Counted from the first letter of the stretch, positions 46,896-57,430 are shown. The stretch is 64,000 nt of DNA from Stomoxys calcitrans (GCF_963082655.1 NC_081553.1:64900892-64964891), one strand, 5' to 3'. Notes: generated by a model from the letters alone, not told the origin. Numbers and translations are program-made.

Positions 46896-47079
46896 TGTCA
46901 ATATTTTTAATTTTATATTCTTCTTCTTATTTTTTCAGTTTTAAAACGGTTGAGAAATTGCTTTAAATATTTTCGCATGTTGCTATCAAGCTTTAAGGGG
47001 TAAGTAAACCTTATCATAAAAATGCCTTAAGCAAATACTTTGTGTGACCAACTACAAAAAAAAACACACACAAAAAAAC

Positions 47080-47137
47080 ACGCTTTAAGTATGGCTGGGC
47101 CGAATCTAAGATTCCCTCCACTATTGATAGTACTTAT
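47080..47137 (+). mobile_element. Family A1 5'-end fragment
   Basis: AACACGCTTTAAGTATGGCT, GGGCCGAATCTAAGATTCCC and TCCACTATTGATAG are a decayed A1 5' end, cut by the MITE at 47138. Confidence 0.5.
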
Positions 47138-47361
47138 CAAAGTAATTGCGGATTTTTTAAAAGAAAGTAAATGAATTTTAATAAAATTTTGAATGAACTT
47201 TAATCAAATATACTTTTTTTACACTTTTTTTCTAAAGCAAGCTAAAAGTAACAGCTGATAACTGACAGAAGAAAGAATGCAATTACAGAGTTACAAGCTG
47301 TGAAAAAAATTTTCAACGCCGACTATATGAAAAATCCGCAATTACTTTTTGGGCAACCCAA
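47138..47361. mobile_element. Tc1/mariner-type MITE, copy 4, left end truncated
   Basis: CAAAGTAATTGCGGATTTTT lacks the first ~14 bases (TTGGGTTGCCCAAA). The right end AAAAAGTAATTGCGG...CCCAA is complete in reverse. The interior matches the other five copies. Confidence 0.8.
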
Positions 47362-47442
47362 TTTTAGTTTATTTATAGAGGATCTTTATGAGACCCCAAA
47401 TTGACCATATTTTCATTGGATGTAACGAGTTATAATAAAACA

Positions 47443-47692
47443 CAAATTGCAAATTTTGCCCATGAACATTCACGAAATAACAGGGGAAAACTTCTCACAG
47501 TCAATGATAAGGGGCCTCCTTTTTCGGGACGAGTCCGAACGGCGTGCCCCAGCGCTTTTACATGGCAAAGTACCTCACACATGTTACCAGTATTAGGAGG
47601 AGTAAACCAGAGCAGAAATATTTTTGTCAGGACTCGAACCCAGCCATTCAGCGTCATAGGTGGACATGCTAAACTCTGCGCTACGGTGCAAA
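47443..47692 (-). repeat. tRNA-derived SINE, full head, - orientation
   Basis: On the - strand: A box GTAGCGCAGAGTTTAGCA (about 47668-47685), B box GGGTTCGAGTCCTGAC (about 47626-47641), then body and tail (GAATGTTCATGGGCAAAATT). RNA polymerase III would start at about 47692. It is among the best preserved copies. Confidence 0.75.
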
Positions 47693-47739
47693 ATTTCTGG
47701 CTGGTGCTTAGCCCACCCCAAGAGTCCTACCTACGCTTA

Positions 47740-48142
47740 TGATGAGAGCTATCTTAACGTGAACCGATTGTTAGAAGGCGTAAAAGAATAATAGGTGCAA
47801 AATTTCAGCCCAATCGGATGACAATTGCGGCTTCTAGGGCCTCAAGCAGTCAAATTGAAAGATCGGTTTATATGGGAGCTATTTCCAAATGGGAACCGGT
47901 TCATTTGCGATCCCTAACGTCCTAATTTAAAAAACAGTATCCAAGTAAAATTTGAAGGGGATTGCTTTATTCGTTTGGGCCCTATCGTGATTACGACAGA
48001 CTTACAGGGCTAGATCTGCTCAGAATGTCAAAACGATCACGAATATATGCACTTTATTGGGTCGCAGATCATAGGGTCGTAGTTGTTACAAACGGAGTAA
48101 CTAGGTTAGTATACCCCCATTCTATAGTGGATTCCATCCACT
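47740..48142 (+). mobile_element. Family A1 3' part
   Basis: Two central units, GACAGACTTACAGGGCTAGATC and a decayed 3' end (TATACCCCCATTCTATAGTGG). It ends about 200 bp upstream of the lectin start codon. Confidence 0.65.
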
Positions 48143-48257
48143 TTTAATTAAAGGGGGAAATACCTCTTCGAATTGCTCTTACTTTGTGATAACAAAAAAT
48201 AACCGCAGCTTAAAAGTTTTAAACAATTCTATGTTGATTGTAAAGTAAAAGAAAACA

Positions 48258-48300
48258 TTTAAATTTCTTAAGAGCAACAGAAAGGTTCGCTTCAATCAGT
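48258..48300 (+). promoter_or_regulatory. Possible core promoter of the lectin gene
   Basis: An initiator-like TCAGTT lies at 48296-48301, with TTTAAAT at 48258-48264 upstream. Spacing is about 10 bases longer than usual for a TATA box, so the initiator is the better candidate. It would give a 5' leader of about 45 nt. Confidence 0.25.
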
Positions 48301-48343
48301 TTTAAAATACCAAATAAAAACTTAATTCAATTCGGATACAATA

Positions 48344-49002
48344 ATGAAAACCCTCATATGTGTCTTCCTATTGCTTCAAACTGTGAATATGATACACTGC
48401 CAAGATGCGTCAAAATTATACAGATCGGATAAGAACCGGGTTTACTACATTGAACATGAACAGTTTGTAAGATGACTTAAATATTGAAAATATCCTGAAC
48501 CATGAAGATAATTGCTTACAGCATGATTGGTTCCAAGCCTTGACAGCATGTGCCCGTATGAAAATGAATCTGCTGACCCTGGAAACCAGAGAAAAATCAG
48601 ATGATGTCAATTCGTTGGTTTTGAAGACGTTTGGTGAGTTCAAGCCCAACACTAAGGACTGCAAATAGTAAAGCATCTGTTTTTTCTACCTTAAATTTAG
48701 GTAAAAGTATTCGCCTTTGGGTCGGCGCTTACGCTGTTGGACCCACACATCAATTTACTTGGATTTCAAATGGCAATCCCTTTGTTTACTCATTTTGGAA
48801 TCCCAATCAGCCAGATTTTGTTGGAAAACAAGAATTTTGTGCCCACATTGGTTGGGGTAAAGAAATGCAGTGGAACGATCATCAGTGCTCGTATAAATGT
48901 GGCTTTGTTTGTGAATACCCCAATAAACAATCGGAATTGGGTGACTTGGAACGTAATAGAAAATATTCTGGATTGTCATTTCAAATAAATAATCTTCATT
49001 GA
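48344..49002 (+). CDS. Secreted C-type lectin, predicted galactose-type, three exons
   Basis: Exons are 48344-48466, 48522-48633 and 48701-49002. The introns of 55 and 67 bp have GTAAGA..ACAG and GTGAGT..TTTAG borders. The spliced frame gives 178 residues. Residues 1-19 (MKTLICVFLLLQTVNMIHC) look like a signal peptide, then comes one C-type lectin domain: YYIE at 35-38, WFQA..CARM at 44-54, LWVGA at 84-88, FWNPNQPDF at 110-118, ECAH-type EFCAHIG at 123-129, WND at 136-138 and FVCEY at 147-151. QPD with WND are the calcium and sugar ligands of galactose-binding lectins. Insect relatives act in haemolymph or gut immunity. The frame is clean and the cysteines (51, 125, 141, 149) are intact, so it is probably functional. 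A Helitron end begins 28 bp after the stop. Confidence 0.85.
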
Positions 49003-49029
49003 ACATAAGGGGACTTTTATTAAATAACA

Positions 49030-49505
49030 CTAGCCGAATCGGGCCCGCTCCGCTGCGCCTTCTTTAACTCTCTTATATCTTTTCAGGGTGGGGACACTTT
49101 GCCCTGAATGCGGATATCGAATTCGTGCCATTGTAGTCCTGGCGAGAACGTCGAAGAAAGCGGTGTTTATGTCCTCTTAATGTTGGCCACATTTTCGAGG
49201 TACAATGCCATGCACGGTCATTTAAATTAAAAAATGGTTCCTTATCATTGAGTTAAAACTTGAATCGCAAAGCACTCATTGATGTGTGAGAATTTGCCCC
49301 TTCTCGGTTCCTGGTGGTAATGTTCTTCCCTAGGGTAATGTTGTCATTACGGGAGGGATGTCACCTCAGACATTTCGACTCAGATATGAATATCAAATTC
49401 GTGCTGCTTTTCCAAATCCCTTTAATTTAAGCCCAATATTGTCATGGCCGGTAAATATGAACCGTTTGTTTTGCGGCAGATATCAAATTCGTTTTTTATT
49501 CTGAA
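49030..49505 (-). mobile_element. Family B Helitron, 3' end next to the lectin, with a SINE
   Basis: On the - strand it ends in GCAGCGGAGCGGG, CCCGATTCGG and CTAG at 49033-49030, followed by T. Modules reappear at 49345-49505 beyond a SINE (49135-49345). The 5' portion is missing, replaced by LINE fragments. Confidence 0.7.
49135..49345 (+). repeat. SINE copy in the Helitron end
   Basis: GTCCTGGCGAGAACG is the end of the tRNA-like head. The body (GGTACAATGCCATGCACGGT) and tail (AAGCACTCATTGATGTGTGA) follow. A short segment around TCCTGGTGGTAATGTTCT is repeated at its end. Confidence 0.6.
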
Positions 49506-49507
49506 TA

Positions 49508-49826
49508 TCTGAGGCATCGAACTAGATACGCTTTCAATCACGGGGAGTGGTTGATTGTTAAACGGCAAGGAAGAATTTCCGGCAAACATTTCAGCCAGTA
49601 GATTAGCTTTATCAACTGGGTTAGTGAATATCTGGTTATCCTTTACAAGAGTTAGGATTGCCAATGGGTTGCCCTTTACTCTTTTTATGAATGACCAAAA
49701 GCTCTTGCCTCCCCTCGGAGAAGCAATAATTTTAGCACGAAGACGCTGTTCGTAGAGAAACTTTTCGTGTCTAAGTACTCTGGCTTGGTAAACTTGGTTA
49801 ACCCGAAGCCTTTCGGGTCGACGCAA
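49508..49826 (-). pseudogene. LINE reverse transcriptase fragment (jockey/CR1-like)
   Basis: On the - strand: SFWSFIKRVKG, LTLVKDNQIFTNPVDKANLL and AEMFAGNSSLP. This is the segment before the RT core in jockey- and CR1-type LINEs. It breaks off at the Helitron modules (49508) and at an opposing LINE fragment (about 49805). No catalytic motif is present. Confidence 0.75.
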
Positions 49827-50077
49827 TCCGAGTTAAGGGCATGGGCGACGAATGCGCATGCAACATTGTGGAACAGCGAAACGGTCGGTAGGACTGCGAA
49901 AATCGTATGGGGGGATCCAGATTGTGAGAAGACGAGGCTATTACTGAAAGCAAGCAAGAAGAAGGTCAGTACAGCTATTGGTATTATAACGGTACAGATA
50001 GGACTACAAGCTCACTTGGGTCAGTGCGGCAAGTGATAGCATGTGTATGGCATGCGGGGAAGATGATGAGACTTTAA
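49805..50077 (+). pseudogene. LINE C-terminal fragment (LOA/I-like)
   Basis: On the + strand: LRAWATNAHATLWNS, TRLLLKASKKKVSTAIGIIT, GLQAHL and, after a frame change, CMACGEDDET. This is the region after RNase H in LOA- and I-group LINEs, with the start of its cysteine motif. It could derive from the same family as the fragment at 23813-24210. Confidence 0.65.
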
Positions 50078-51319
50078 CAGTGTCCGTGAGTCTGTCCGTC
50101 CGTGTGTCCCTCAATTGTTATCACGCTACAGTCCTTAAAAATTGAGATATTGAGTTGAAATTTTGCACAGACTCGGATTTCTCCTATACGCAGGTTAAGT
50201 TCATGAATGGCCCACATCGGACTATGTTTGGATATAGCTAGACCAATCTGGCGATTTGGGGACTTAAGCCTATAGCAGGCGCATTTTTTACCCAATTTCG
50301 TTGAAATTTGGTTTTTCGAAGGCCCGCCAATATCTGAACTTAAACTGGTCCAGATCGGAACATATTTGGATATATCTACCATATAGACCGATATGCCGAT
50401 TTAGGGTTTTAAGGCTATAACAGGTGCCTTTATTACCCGATTTTGTTTGAAACTCAGAACAGTGAGTTTTATTAGACCCGCCGATATCCGAACTAAAAAT
50501 GGTTGAGATCGGAACCTATTTGGATATAGCTGTCATATAGACCGAACTGCCGATTTTGGGTCTTCGGCTTATAATAGGCGCATTTTTTACCCGACTTTGC
50601 TGAAATTTGAAACAGTGACTTGTATTAAGACTTTCAACATCTGTTCCAAAAATGGTCCAGACTGTGCTATATTTAGATTTAACTGCTGGAGGCCACCGTA
50701 GCGCAGAGGTTAGCATGTCCGCCTATGACGCTGATCGCCTGGGTTCGAATCCTGGCGGGCCATCAGAAAAAATTTTCAGCGGCGGTTTTCCCCTCCTAAT
50801 GCTGGCAACATTTGTGAGGTACTATGCCATGTAAAACTTTTCTCCAAAGAGGTGTCGTACTGCGGCACGCCGTTCGGACCCGGCTATAAAAAGGAAGCCC
50901 CTTATCATTGAGCTTAAACTTGAATCGGACTGCACTCATTGATATGGGAGAAGTTTGCTTCTGCTCCTTAGCGGAACGTTCATGGGCAAAAATTGGGAAA
51001 TTAGATTTGGCCATAGAGACCAATCTATTGGCCGAAAGACAATAAAAGGCGCATTTATTCTCCTATTTTCCTGAAATTTAAAACAGTGAGCTGCTCTAAG
51101 ACTCCAATAGACATACAACCCAAGTAAGATCCGGATCGGACCATCGTTAGATATAGCTGACTTATAAATTGATCATCCGAATTAGGGCTTCATCACATTA
51201 ACGGCGCACTTATTACCCAATTTCGCTGAAATTTCGAACTGTTACTTGTATAGGGCTTCTCGGCACCTGAACCAAATATGATTAAGGTCATACTATATTT
51301 CGATATAAATATGGATATA
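50078..51319 (-). mobile_element. Family A2 element, degenerate, hosting a SINE
   Basis: It starts on the left with the (GTCY)n tract (GTCTGTCCGTCCGTGTGTCC) and AATTGTTATCACGCTACAGT, then about five central units in reverse. The SINE at 50691-50995 interrupts a unit between ATTTAGATTTAACTGCT and GCCATAGAGACC. Both termini are missing. Confidence 0.65.
50691..50995 (+). repeat. tRNA-derived SINE, complete head with A and B boxes
   Basis: The head GGCCACCGTAGCGCAGAGG carries the A box TAGCGCAGAGG (50699-50709), and GGGTTCGAATCCTGG (50741-50755) is the B box. The head folds as a tRNA-like cloverleaf with the arm GTCCGCCTATGACGCTGA. Body and tail follow (GAGGTGTCGTACTGCGGCAC, CTTATCATTGAGCTTAAACT, GAACGTTCATGGGCAAA). 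About ten copies with a shared tail show that it is a SINE and not a tRNA gene. It depends on a LINE for mobility. Confidence 0.85.
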
Positions 51320-51555
51320 TTGGGTTGCCCAAAAAGTAATTGCGGAATTTTTAAAAGAAAGTAAATGCATTTTTAATAAAGCTTAAAATGAACTTTAATC
51401 AAATATACTTTTTTTACACTTTTTTTCTAAAGCAAGCTTAAAGTAACAGCTGATAACTGACAGAAGAAAGAATGCAATTACAGAGTCACAAGCTGTGAAT
51501 AAATTTGTCAACGCCGACTATATGAAAAATCCGAATTACTTTTTGGGCAACCCAA
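51320..51555. mobile_element. Tc1/mariner-type MITE, copy 5 (236 bp)
   Basis: TA flanks are at 51318-51319 and 51556-51557. Both inverted ends (TTGGGTTGCCCAAAAAGTAA) are intact except for a single-base loss near the right end (ATCCGAATTAC). Confidence 0.9.
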
Positions 51556-51557
51556 TA

Positions 51558-52090
51558 GTAGTTGATCTAGCCATGTCCGTCCGTCCGTCTGTCGAAATCA
51601 CGATAGCGGTCGAACGCGTAAAGTTAGCAGCTTGAAATTTTGCACAAAAACTTAATATTGATGTAGGTTATTGGGGATTGCAAATAGACCATATCGGTTC
51701 AGATTTAGATATAGCCCCCATATAAACCGATCTTCCGATTTGACTTCTTAAACCCCTGGAAGCCGAAAGTTTTGTCCGATTTGCCTGAAATTTTTCTTGT
51801 AGTGTTCTGTTATGAATTCCAACAATTGTGCCAAGTACGGTCCGAATCGGTCAATAACCTGATATAGCTCCCATATAAACCCAACTCTCAATTTGACTCC
51901 TTGAGCCCTTACAAGTCCCAAGTTTAGTCCGGTTTGGCTGAAATTGAGAGTGTAGTGTTCTGTTATGACTTCCAACCTCTGCGCCAAGTACGGTCCAAAT
52001 CGGTCCATATCCTGATATACCTCCCATATAAACCAATCTGACTTCTGACCGATTTGACTTCTTTAAGGCGCAATGAGAGGTCTTCATATT
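51558..52090 (-). mobile_element. Family A1 element, 5'-truncated
   Basis: CTAGCCATGTCCGTCCGTCC (start of the GTCY tract in reverse) is followed by three central units. It ends in mid-unit near 52090. Confidence 0.7.
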
Positions 52091-53337
52091 ATTTTAAATA
52101 TGAAATTTTTGAGTATATCGTGACAACAAGCTATAGTATAACAAAAAGCTATGGAATAAATGACTGTGCCAACTGCGGGTAAGGAATTAAAATACCATTA
52201 ATGTGATTTCAACTTAAAATAAATTATCAAACTTCAAGCGGGGAAGTTTTGTGTGATAAGAACAACTACATGTGATGTACACGAGGCCGATGTGCAAAAT
52301 GCCGTTGTTTTATCAACCCTAACCCTACGCAGTCAGTGTGGTCCATTCGATATATATGCCCAAATTTCAAACAATGATATTGAATCTGAATCTGAATCCA
52401 AACCTTGCATGCATTAGTTGTTATGGCAGAAGAAAATTGTCTAAAAATTTAATTTTTCAAATTGATTGGACTTAGTAAAGGTATGCAATAACGCCATGGT
52501 ATTAGAAACACACATTTTAAAGCATACTTCACGGATGTCATTAGCAGTTTCCGTTTCCTTGGCATTTGGGTTAAATGACACAAAAAGATTTTAATTTTAT
52601 TCTCACGATGAGTGTATCAAATTGCATAATGACACCATGATGGTCTGTTAGTTGTTGTTTTTCATACTCTATGGCCTGTTACTCACCGATAACAAAGACA
52701 TGAACAATAGAATCATTGAAGCTTAAATCACCTTCCGTTTGTAAGGCCATGCCACAAACTGTACATCATTCAATAGGCAATTGTTGTTGGCCAACAACAC
52801 TTTATCAATCTTTACCAATACCTAGGCAACACCGCAGGATATGCCGCTGTGATACACAAGATATGCATTATTCATTTGAATGTGAAGAACTTTTTTTTTT
52901 TCTTATGGCACTAGGCCTTTGAGTATTATTACGCGTTTGCCATTGACGAGGACTTGGACAATGACATGGCCAGGATGATGAAAATTTTTTTATTAAGTAG
53001 TTTGTATTGGCTGTTTGACTGCCATTCCATCCATCCCTATTGGCACACGGTAGCTAATTGTAAGGAAAAATTTAAATTAGAATATCTTATGACAGCTTCA
53101 CCACCATTCATCCATTGAGAATCTCTCGCCTTGGGAACAACATGATTTTAGTATAAGGAGAAATTTGAATATTCCTCCCCCTCTTAGAGGACTGTGGTGG
53201 CATAAGGATAAGCGCATGTTGTTGATTCTTTTATTACACTTAGGGAAGATGTCTGGCACCGCACACAAATATCCAGACAGTTAATGCATTGCATTGAGGC
53301 TTGAATGATAAGTGTTGCCGTGTGGGCAAATAATATA
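52091..53337. other. About 1.25 kb without a recognised gene
   Basis: AT-rich, low-copy-looking. An 11-T run lies at about 52891-52901. The longest frame (52716-52922) shows no motif or leader. Confidence 0.45.
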
Positions 53338-53850
53338 AAAAAAGTAAAAAAGCGTTCGGCTGGGCCGAATTATGGATACCCACCAACTCGGGTATATATG
53401 TTAACCGCTTAATCCAAATATAGACCGATGGCGGCCATATTGAACGCGGATATCGAAGTGTTTAATAAATGCTGCTTTTATGGGTCCAAAATCTAAAATC
53501 GGGAGATCGGTATATAGAGCAGCTATATTTAAATATAAACCGTTCGAAACGGATCTCGGATCACGGATCTCGGGAAGGCTTACATAGGTCACTGTGCCAA
53601 ATTTCAGCGAAATCGAATAATAAATTCGCCATTACGGGCCCAAGACCCTAAAGCGGGAAATTGGTCTCTATGACAGCTAAATCCAAATATAGCCCAATCT
53701 TGACCATACTCGGTAAGAATATCATGAAGCTTAACGCAACACACTACGCCAGATTTCAGCGAAATCAGATAATAAATGCGGCTTTAATAAGCCTAAGACC
53801 TTAAATCGGCATATCGGTACATACGGGGGTTATAAGAAGATATAGTCCGA
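53338..53850 (+). mobile_element. Family A2 element, 3'-truncated
   Basis: 5' end AAAAGTAAAAAAGCGTTCGG with a palindrome variant (TTCGGCTGGGCCGAA) and GGATACCCACCAACTCGGGT, then about three central units. Helitron modules take over at about 53850. Confidence 0.7.
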
Positions 53851-55319
53851 AACTTGGTCGCGGGGTGCACCCCCAGAAACTTAGCTCTGAAAAACTATCA
53901 GCATAGTGGTCTACTCTCAAATATCACATATTTAAATCCCATATTGCCATTGGTTTATGATGAGGCGTCCCCCAAACACTTGGTCCCACATTTGGATATT
54001 AGATTTGTATTCTATTCCCAAATTCCTTTTATTTGAGCCCCATATTGCCATGGCCCGTAAATAAGTTTTGTTTGGGAGGTATTTTGGGATAGTGGTGGAC
54101 CCCAAGAAACTTGGTCCTGAGATAAGATTTCATTTTGGTGTTCTACTACCAATACCTTTCATTTAAGCCCCATATTGTCATGGTCGGTAAATATGTACGA
54201 TTTAGGGGTGTTATGATGGTGGGGTGGTCCCCCAAACACTAAGCCCTTACAAAATATTTGCATCGTGTAGTACTCTCAAATATAATTTGTTTGAACCCCA
54301 TATTGCCATTGGTTTAAGGGGAGTATATGGGATGACGCATTCCCCAAACACTTGGCCCCAAAAAAAAAGGGAAATCAAATTGGTTTTCTAATCTCAAATA
54401 CCTTTCATTTGAGCCCCTTATTGCAAACATCGGCAAATATGATCGGTTCGGACGTTCTCCCCACTCTTTAAGCCCCAAATTGTCATGGTGAGCGAATACG
54501 TCCTATTTGGGGTTGTAATAGGGGTGGGACGGCTCCTAGACAGATAGTCTCGAATGCTGATATCAGATTCGTACTCTTCTCCCAAATTCCTTTGAGCCCC
54601 ATATTTCCCTAGCCGGCAAACATGTTTGGTTTAGGGGGTGTTTTGGGGGTTGGAGAGGTCACTCGATGACTTGGCCCTGAAATTTATATCAGATTCGTTT
54701 TCTACTCTAAAACACCTTTTATTTGAGCCCCATATTGCCATGGCCAGTCAATAAGACCTGTTTGGGGAAGGAAACTTGCCCAGAAACTTGGCGCCTTAAG
54801 TGGATATAAATTTCGTGCTCTACGACCAAACGCCTTTCATTTGAGCCCCACATTGCCATGGTCGGTAAATATTTTCGACTTTGGGGTGTTTTGGGGGTTG
54901 GGGCGGCTCCCAAACACTTGACTCCATATTTTAATATCAGATTCGCTTTTCACTCTCAAATACCTTTCATTTGAGTGCCATACTGTCGTAATGGGTCTAT
55001 AAATGTATTTGGTGGGTTTTGGGGGAGGGGCGGTACCCCATCGGAAATTTGGATACCAAATTGATGGTTTAAGGTTACTAAAAGAAAGCACACAAATTTC
55101 GCTTAAATCGCACCACTCACCTCCGAGATCTGGCGTTTCTGAAAATTAGGGTAAGGTGGAGGGTCCGCCCCTCCTTTTAGACACGAAAAAATGTAGTACC
55201 CTATTTTCACCACGAGATCATTATACACCATCTGTGAAATTTTAAGAAAATCGGCTAAGCCGCTTTTGAGTCTATGGCGAACAGACAAATAAACAAACCA
55301 TCAAACAAACATACATTGA
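53851..55319 (-). mobile_element. Family B Helitron, 5' end present
   Basis: On the - strand the 5' end at 55319 is TCAATGTATGTTTGTTTGAT preceded by A, then CTCAAAAGCGGCTTAGCCGA and about nine modules. The 3' CTAG end is absent. The base before its 5' end is the last A of a family A terminus (GGGTATAAAAA). Confidence 0.7.
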
Positions 55320-55383
55320 TTTTTATACCCGCCACCATAGGATATGGGTATACTAATCTAGTCATTCCAATTGTAACACCTCG
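55320..55383 (-). mobile_element. Family A 3'-end fragment
   Basis: TTTTTATACCCGCCACCATA, CTAGTCATTCCAATTGTAAC and ACCTCGAG are a family A 3' terminus in reverse. It is only about 60 bp long and is cut by a SINE on its right. Confidence 0.65.
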
Positions 55384-55605
55384 AGGGCAGTCCAATTCAA
55401 GTTTAAGCGCAATGATAAGGGGCCTCCTTTTTTATAGCCGAGTTTGAACGGTGTACCGCAGTGTGTCACCTTTTTGGACTAGTACCTCACAAATGTTGCC
55501 AGCATTAGGAGGGGAAAACCACTGCTGAAAATTTTTTCTGATGGTCTCGCCAGGATTCGAACCCTGGCGTTCAGCGTCTTAGGCGAACATGCAAACCTCT
55601 GCGCA
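55384..55605 (-). repeat. tRNA-derived SINE, - orientation
   Basis: On the - strand: partial A box (GCAGAGGTTTGCATG), B box AGGGTTCGAATCCTGGC (about 55551-55567), body (GGTGACACACTGCGGTACAC, CTATAAAAAAGGAGGCCCCT) and part of the tail. The outermost head is degraded. Confidence 0.7.
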
Positions 55606-55963
55606 ATATATATATCGTTTGTTGGTCTATGACAATGATAGGCTTCTAAATTGTTGTTAAGGCTCGTCTCATGGTTGGAAAGTTAAACAATAATACCGCA
55701 AACAACCGCAATTAAATTCCTATATATTGGTGTTCTTTATTCGGAGGACCGATAGGTTGTCATCGACTTTGACCACTCTGCCCTCTCTTTGGTAGTGTTG
55801 CCGTTTCCATTCAGATCCAATAGTAAACAGCCAATAGAGGGCGCTAAAGTAAATGTTATTGTTATGTCGCTTGGAGTGGCTTAACGCCCATAACATTGAT
55901 CATCATGTGGTAGTTGTCTTTAAATGACTATGTGACTATCTATTAAATATTCATCATTTATTC
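55606..55963. other. About 360 bp without a recognised feature
   Basis: Low-copy-looking DNA between a SINE and a MITE. No frame, RNA or repeat that I can support. Confidence 0.45.
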
Positions 55964-56199
55964 TTGGGTTGCCCAAAAAGTAATTGCGGATTTTTTAAAA
56001 GATAGTAAATGCATTTTTAATAAAACTTAGAATGAACTTTAATCAAATATACTTTTTTACACTTTTTTCTAAAGCAAGCTAAAAGTAACAGCTGATAACT
56101 GACAGAAGAAAGAATGCAATTACAGGGTCACAAGCTGTTAAAAAAATTTTTCAACGTCGACTATATGAAAAATCCGCAATTACTTTTTGGGCAACCCAA
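55964..56199. mobile_element. Tc1/mariner-type MITE, copy 6 (236 bp)
   Basis: Both inverted ends are intact. The right flank is TA (56200-56201). The left flank is TC where TA is expected, which suggests a later point mutation. Confidence 0.88.
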
Positions 56200-56394
56200 T
56201 AATATTCAGCAGACACTGTTTGCTATTTTCAGCTAACTTTTTTTTATGACTCCACGATTGGTTTCAAACTAGACGACCAGGTGGGCTTGCCATATTAATG
56301 GCTTTTCTGGTTGAAGGATCTAATTTGCCAGTCTATATTAAAGGTACCCACATTTGAGTACATAGCTTGTATGAGTACATTGCCATATGTTTCC

Positions 56395-56600
56395 CTGAAC
56401 GTCTGCGTTCGAAGCCTGGCGAGGACATTAAAATACATTTTGTGACCATGTAATATTTTTGAACAAAAACGTGTTGCTCAGCGGCACATCGTTTGAACTT
56501 GCCTCGGAAAGAAAGTTCCCTTGTTGATGAGCTGGAATTTGAGTCGGAAAATCTGCTTGATTCATGAGATATATCCCTGCTGTTACTGTGGTGGCCACTT
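56395..56600 (+). repeat. SINE copy, decayed
   Basis: The B box region TGCGTTCGAAGCCTGGCGAG, then GTGTTGCTCAGCGGCACATC and GAAAGTTCCCTTGTTGATGA match the SINE body with many substitutions. Confidence 0.55.
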
Positions 56601-57430
56601 GAGCACAAATTGGAATGACGCACTCTACTCAAAATTTTCTCTAACTTGATTCCCCATTGTCTTAATAGGTCAATTAACCAATTTGGGATGCTTTTAGAGT
56701 CATTAGATACAAATTTTAATGTCATACTCGTAATCTACTCCCAAATACCTTTCATTTGAATCCCACATGACCAGCTTAAATGCCCATTTGGGGGACTTTT
56801 TTGGGGTGAGGCAACCCGCACATACTTAGACATCATTTGTTATGTCATATTCGTACTATATTCCCGAAGAATTAGCATTTGAGTCCCATATCGACATGTA
56901 CGTCCAATATGTCTGCTTGGGGAACTTTTGTGGTTGAAGTGGTCCCCAGGTTACTTGGACCCAATTTTTTAATATTATATTCGTTATCTACTCTCCAATA
57001 CCTTTCATTCGATACCCATATTGTCCCGATCGGTCAACCTTGATTTTGGGTGATGTTTTTGGGATAACGGGGGAGGGTCCGCCCCCCTCTTCTGATATCA
57101 ACAAATGATATAGCCTATTGAACCTTCCAGACCATATTCATAATCTGCTCCCGAATAGCTTTCAGTTGAGTCCCATGATATCATGATTGTCCAAAATGGC
57201 TATTTGAAAGAGTTTTGGGACAGCGACAGCTGCCTAGGTACTTGGACCCAACTTTTGATATCAAATTCGTATTTTACTCCCGAATACCTTTCATTTGAGT
57301 CCCATATTGTCTCCATCGGTCTATTTGTGTTTTTGGGTGGTACTTTTGCGGGTAAGGGGAGGGTCCGCTCCACTTGCGATATATCTCAATAAGGTCGGAT
57401 AGGAATATTTTGAGGTGATGTGCGGAATAC
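56601..57430 (-). mobile_element. Family B Helitron modules, both ends missing
   Basis: About five ~150-bp modules in - orientation (CTCCCAAATACCTTTCATTT, GGGGGAGGGTCCGCCCCCCT). Confidence 0.6.

Noticed and set aside
50691..50762. A tRNA gene (A box and B box, cloverleaf-like)
   Set aside because: The same head is attached to a common ~230-bp body and tail at several other places, so it is the head of a SINE. Mismatches in the stems also argue against a functional tRNA.
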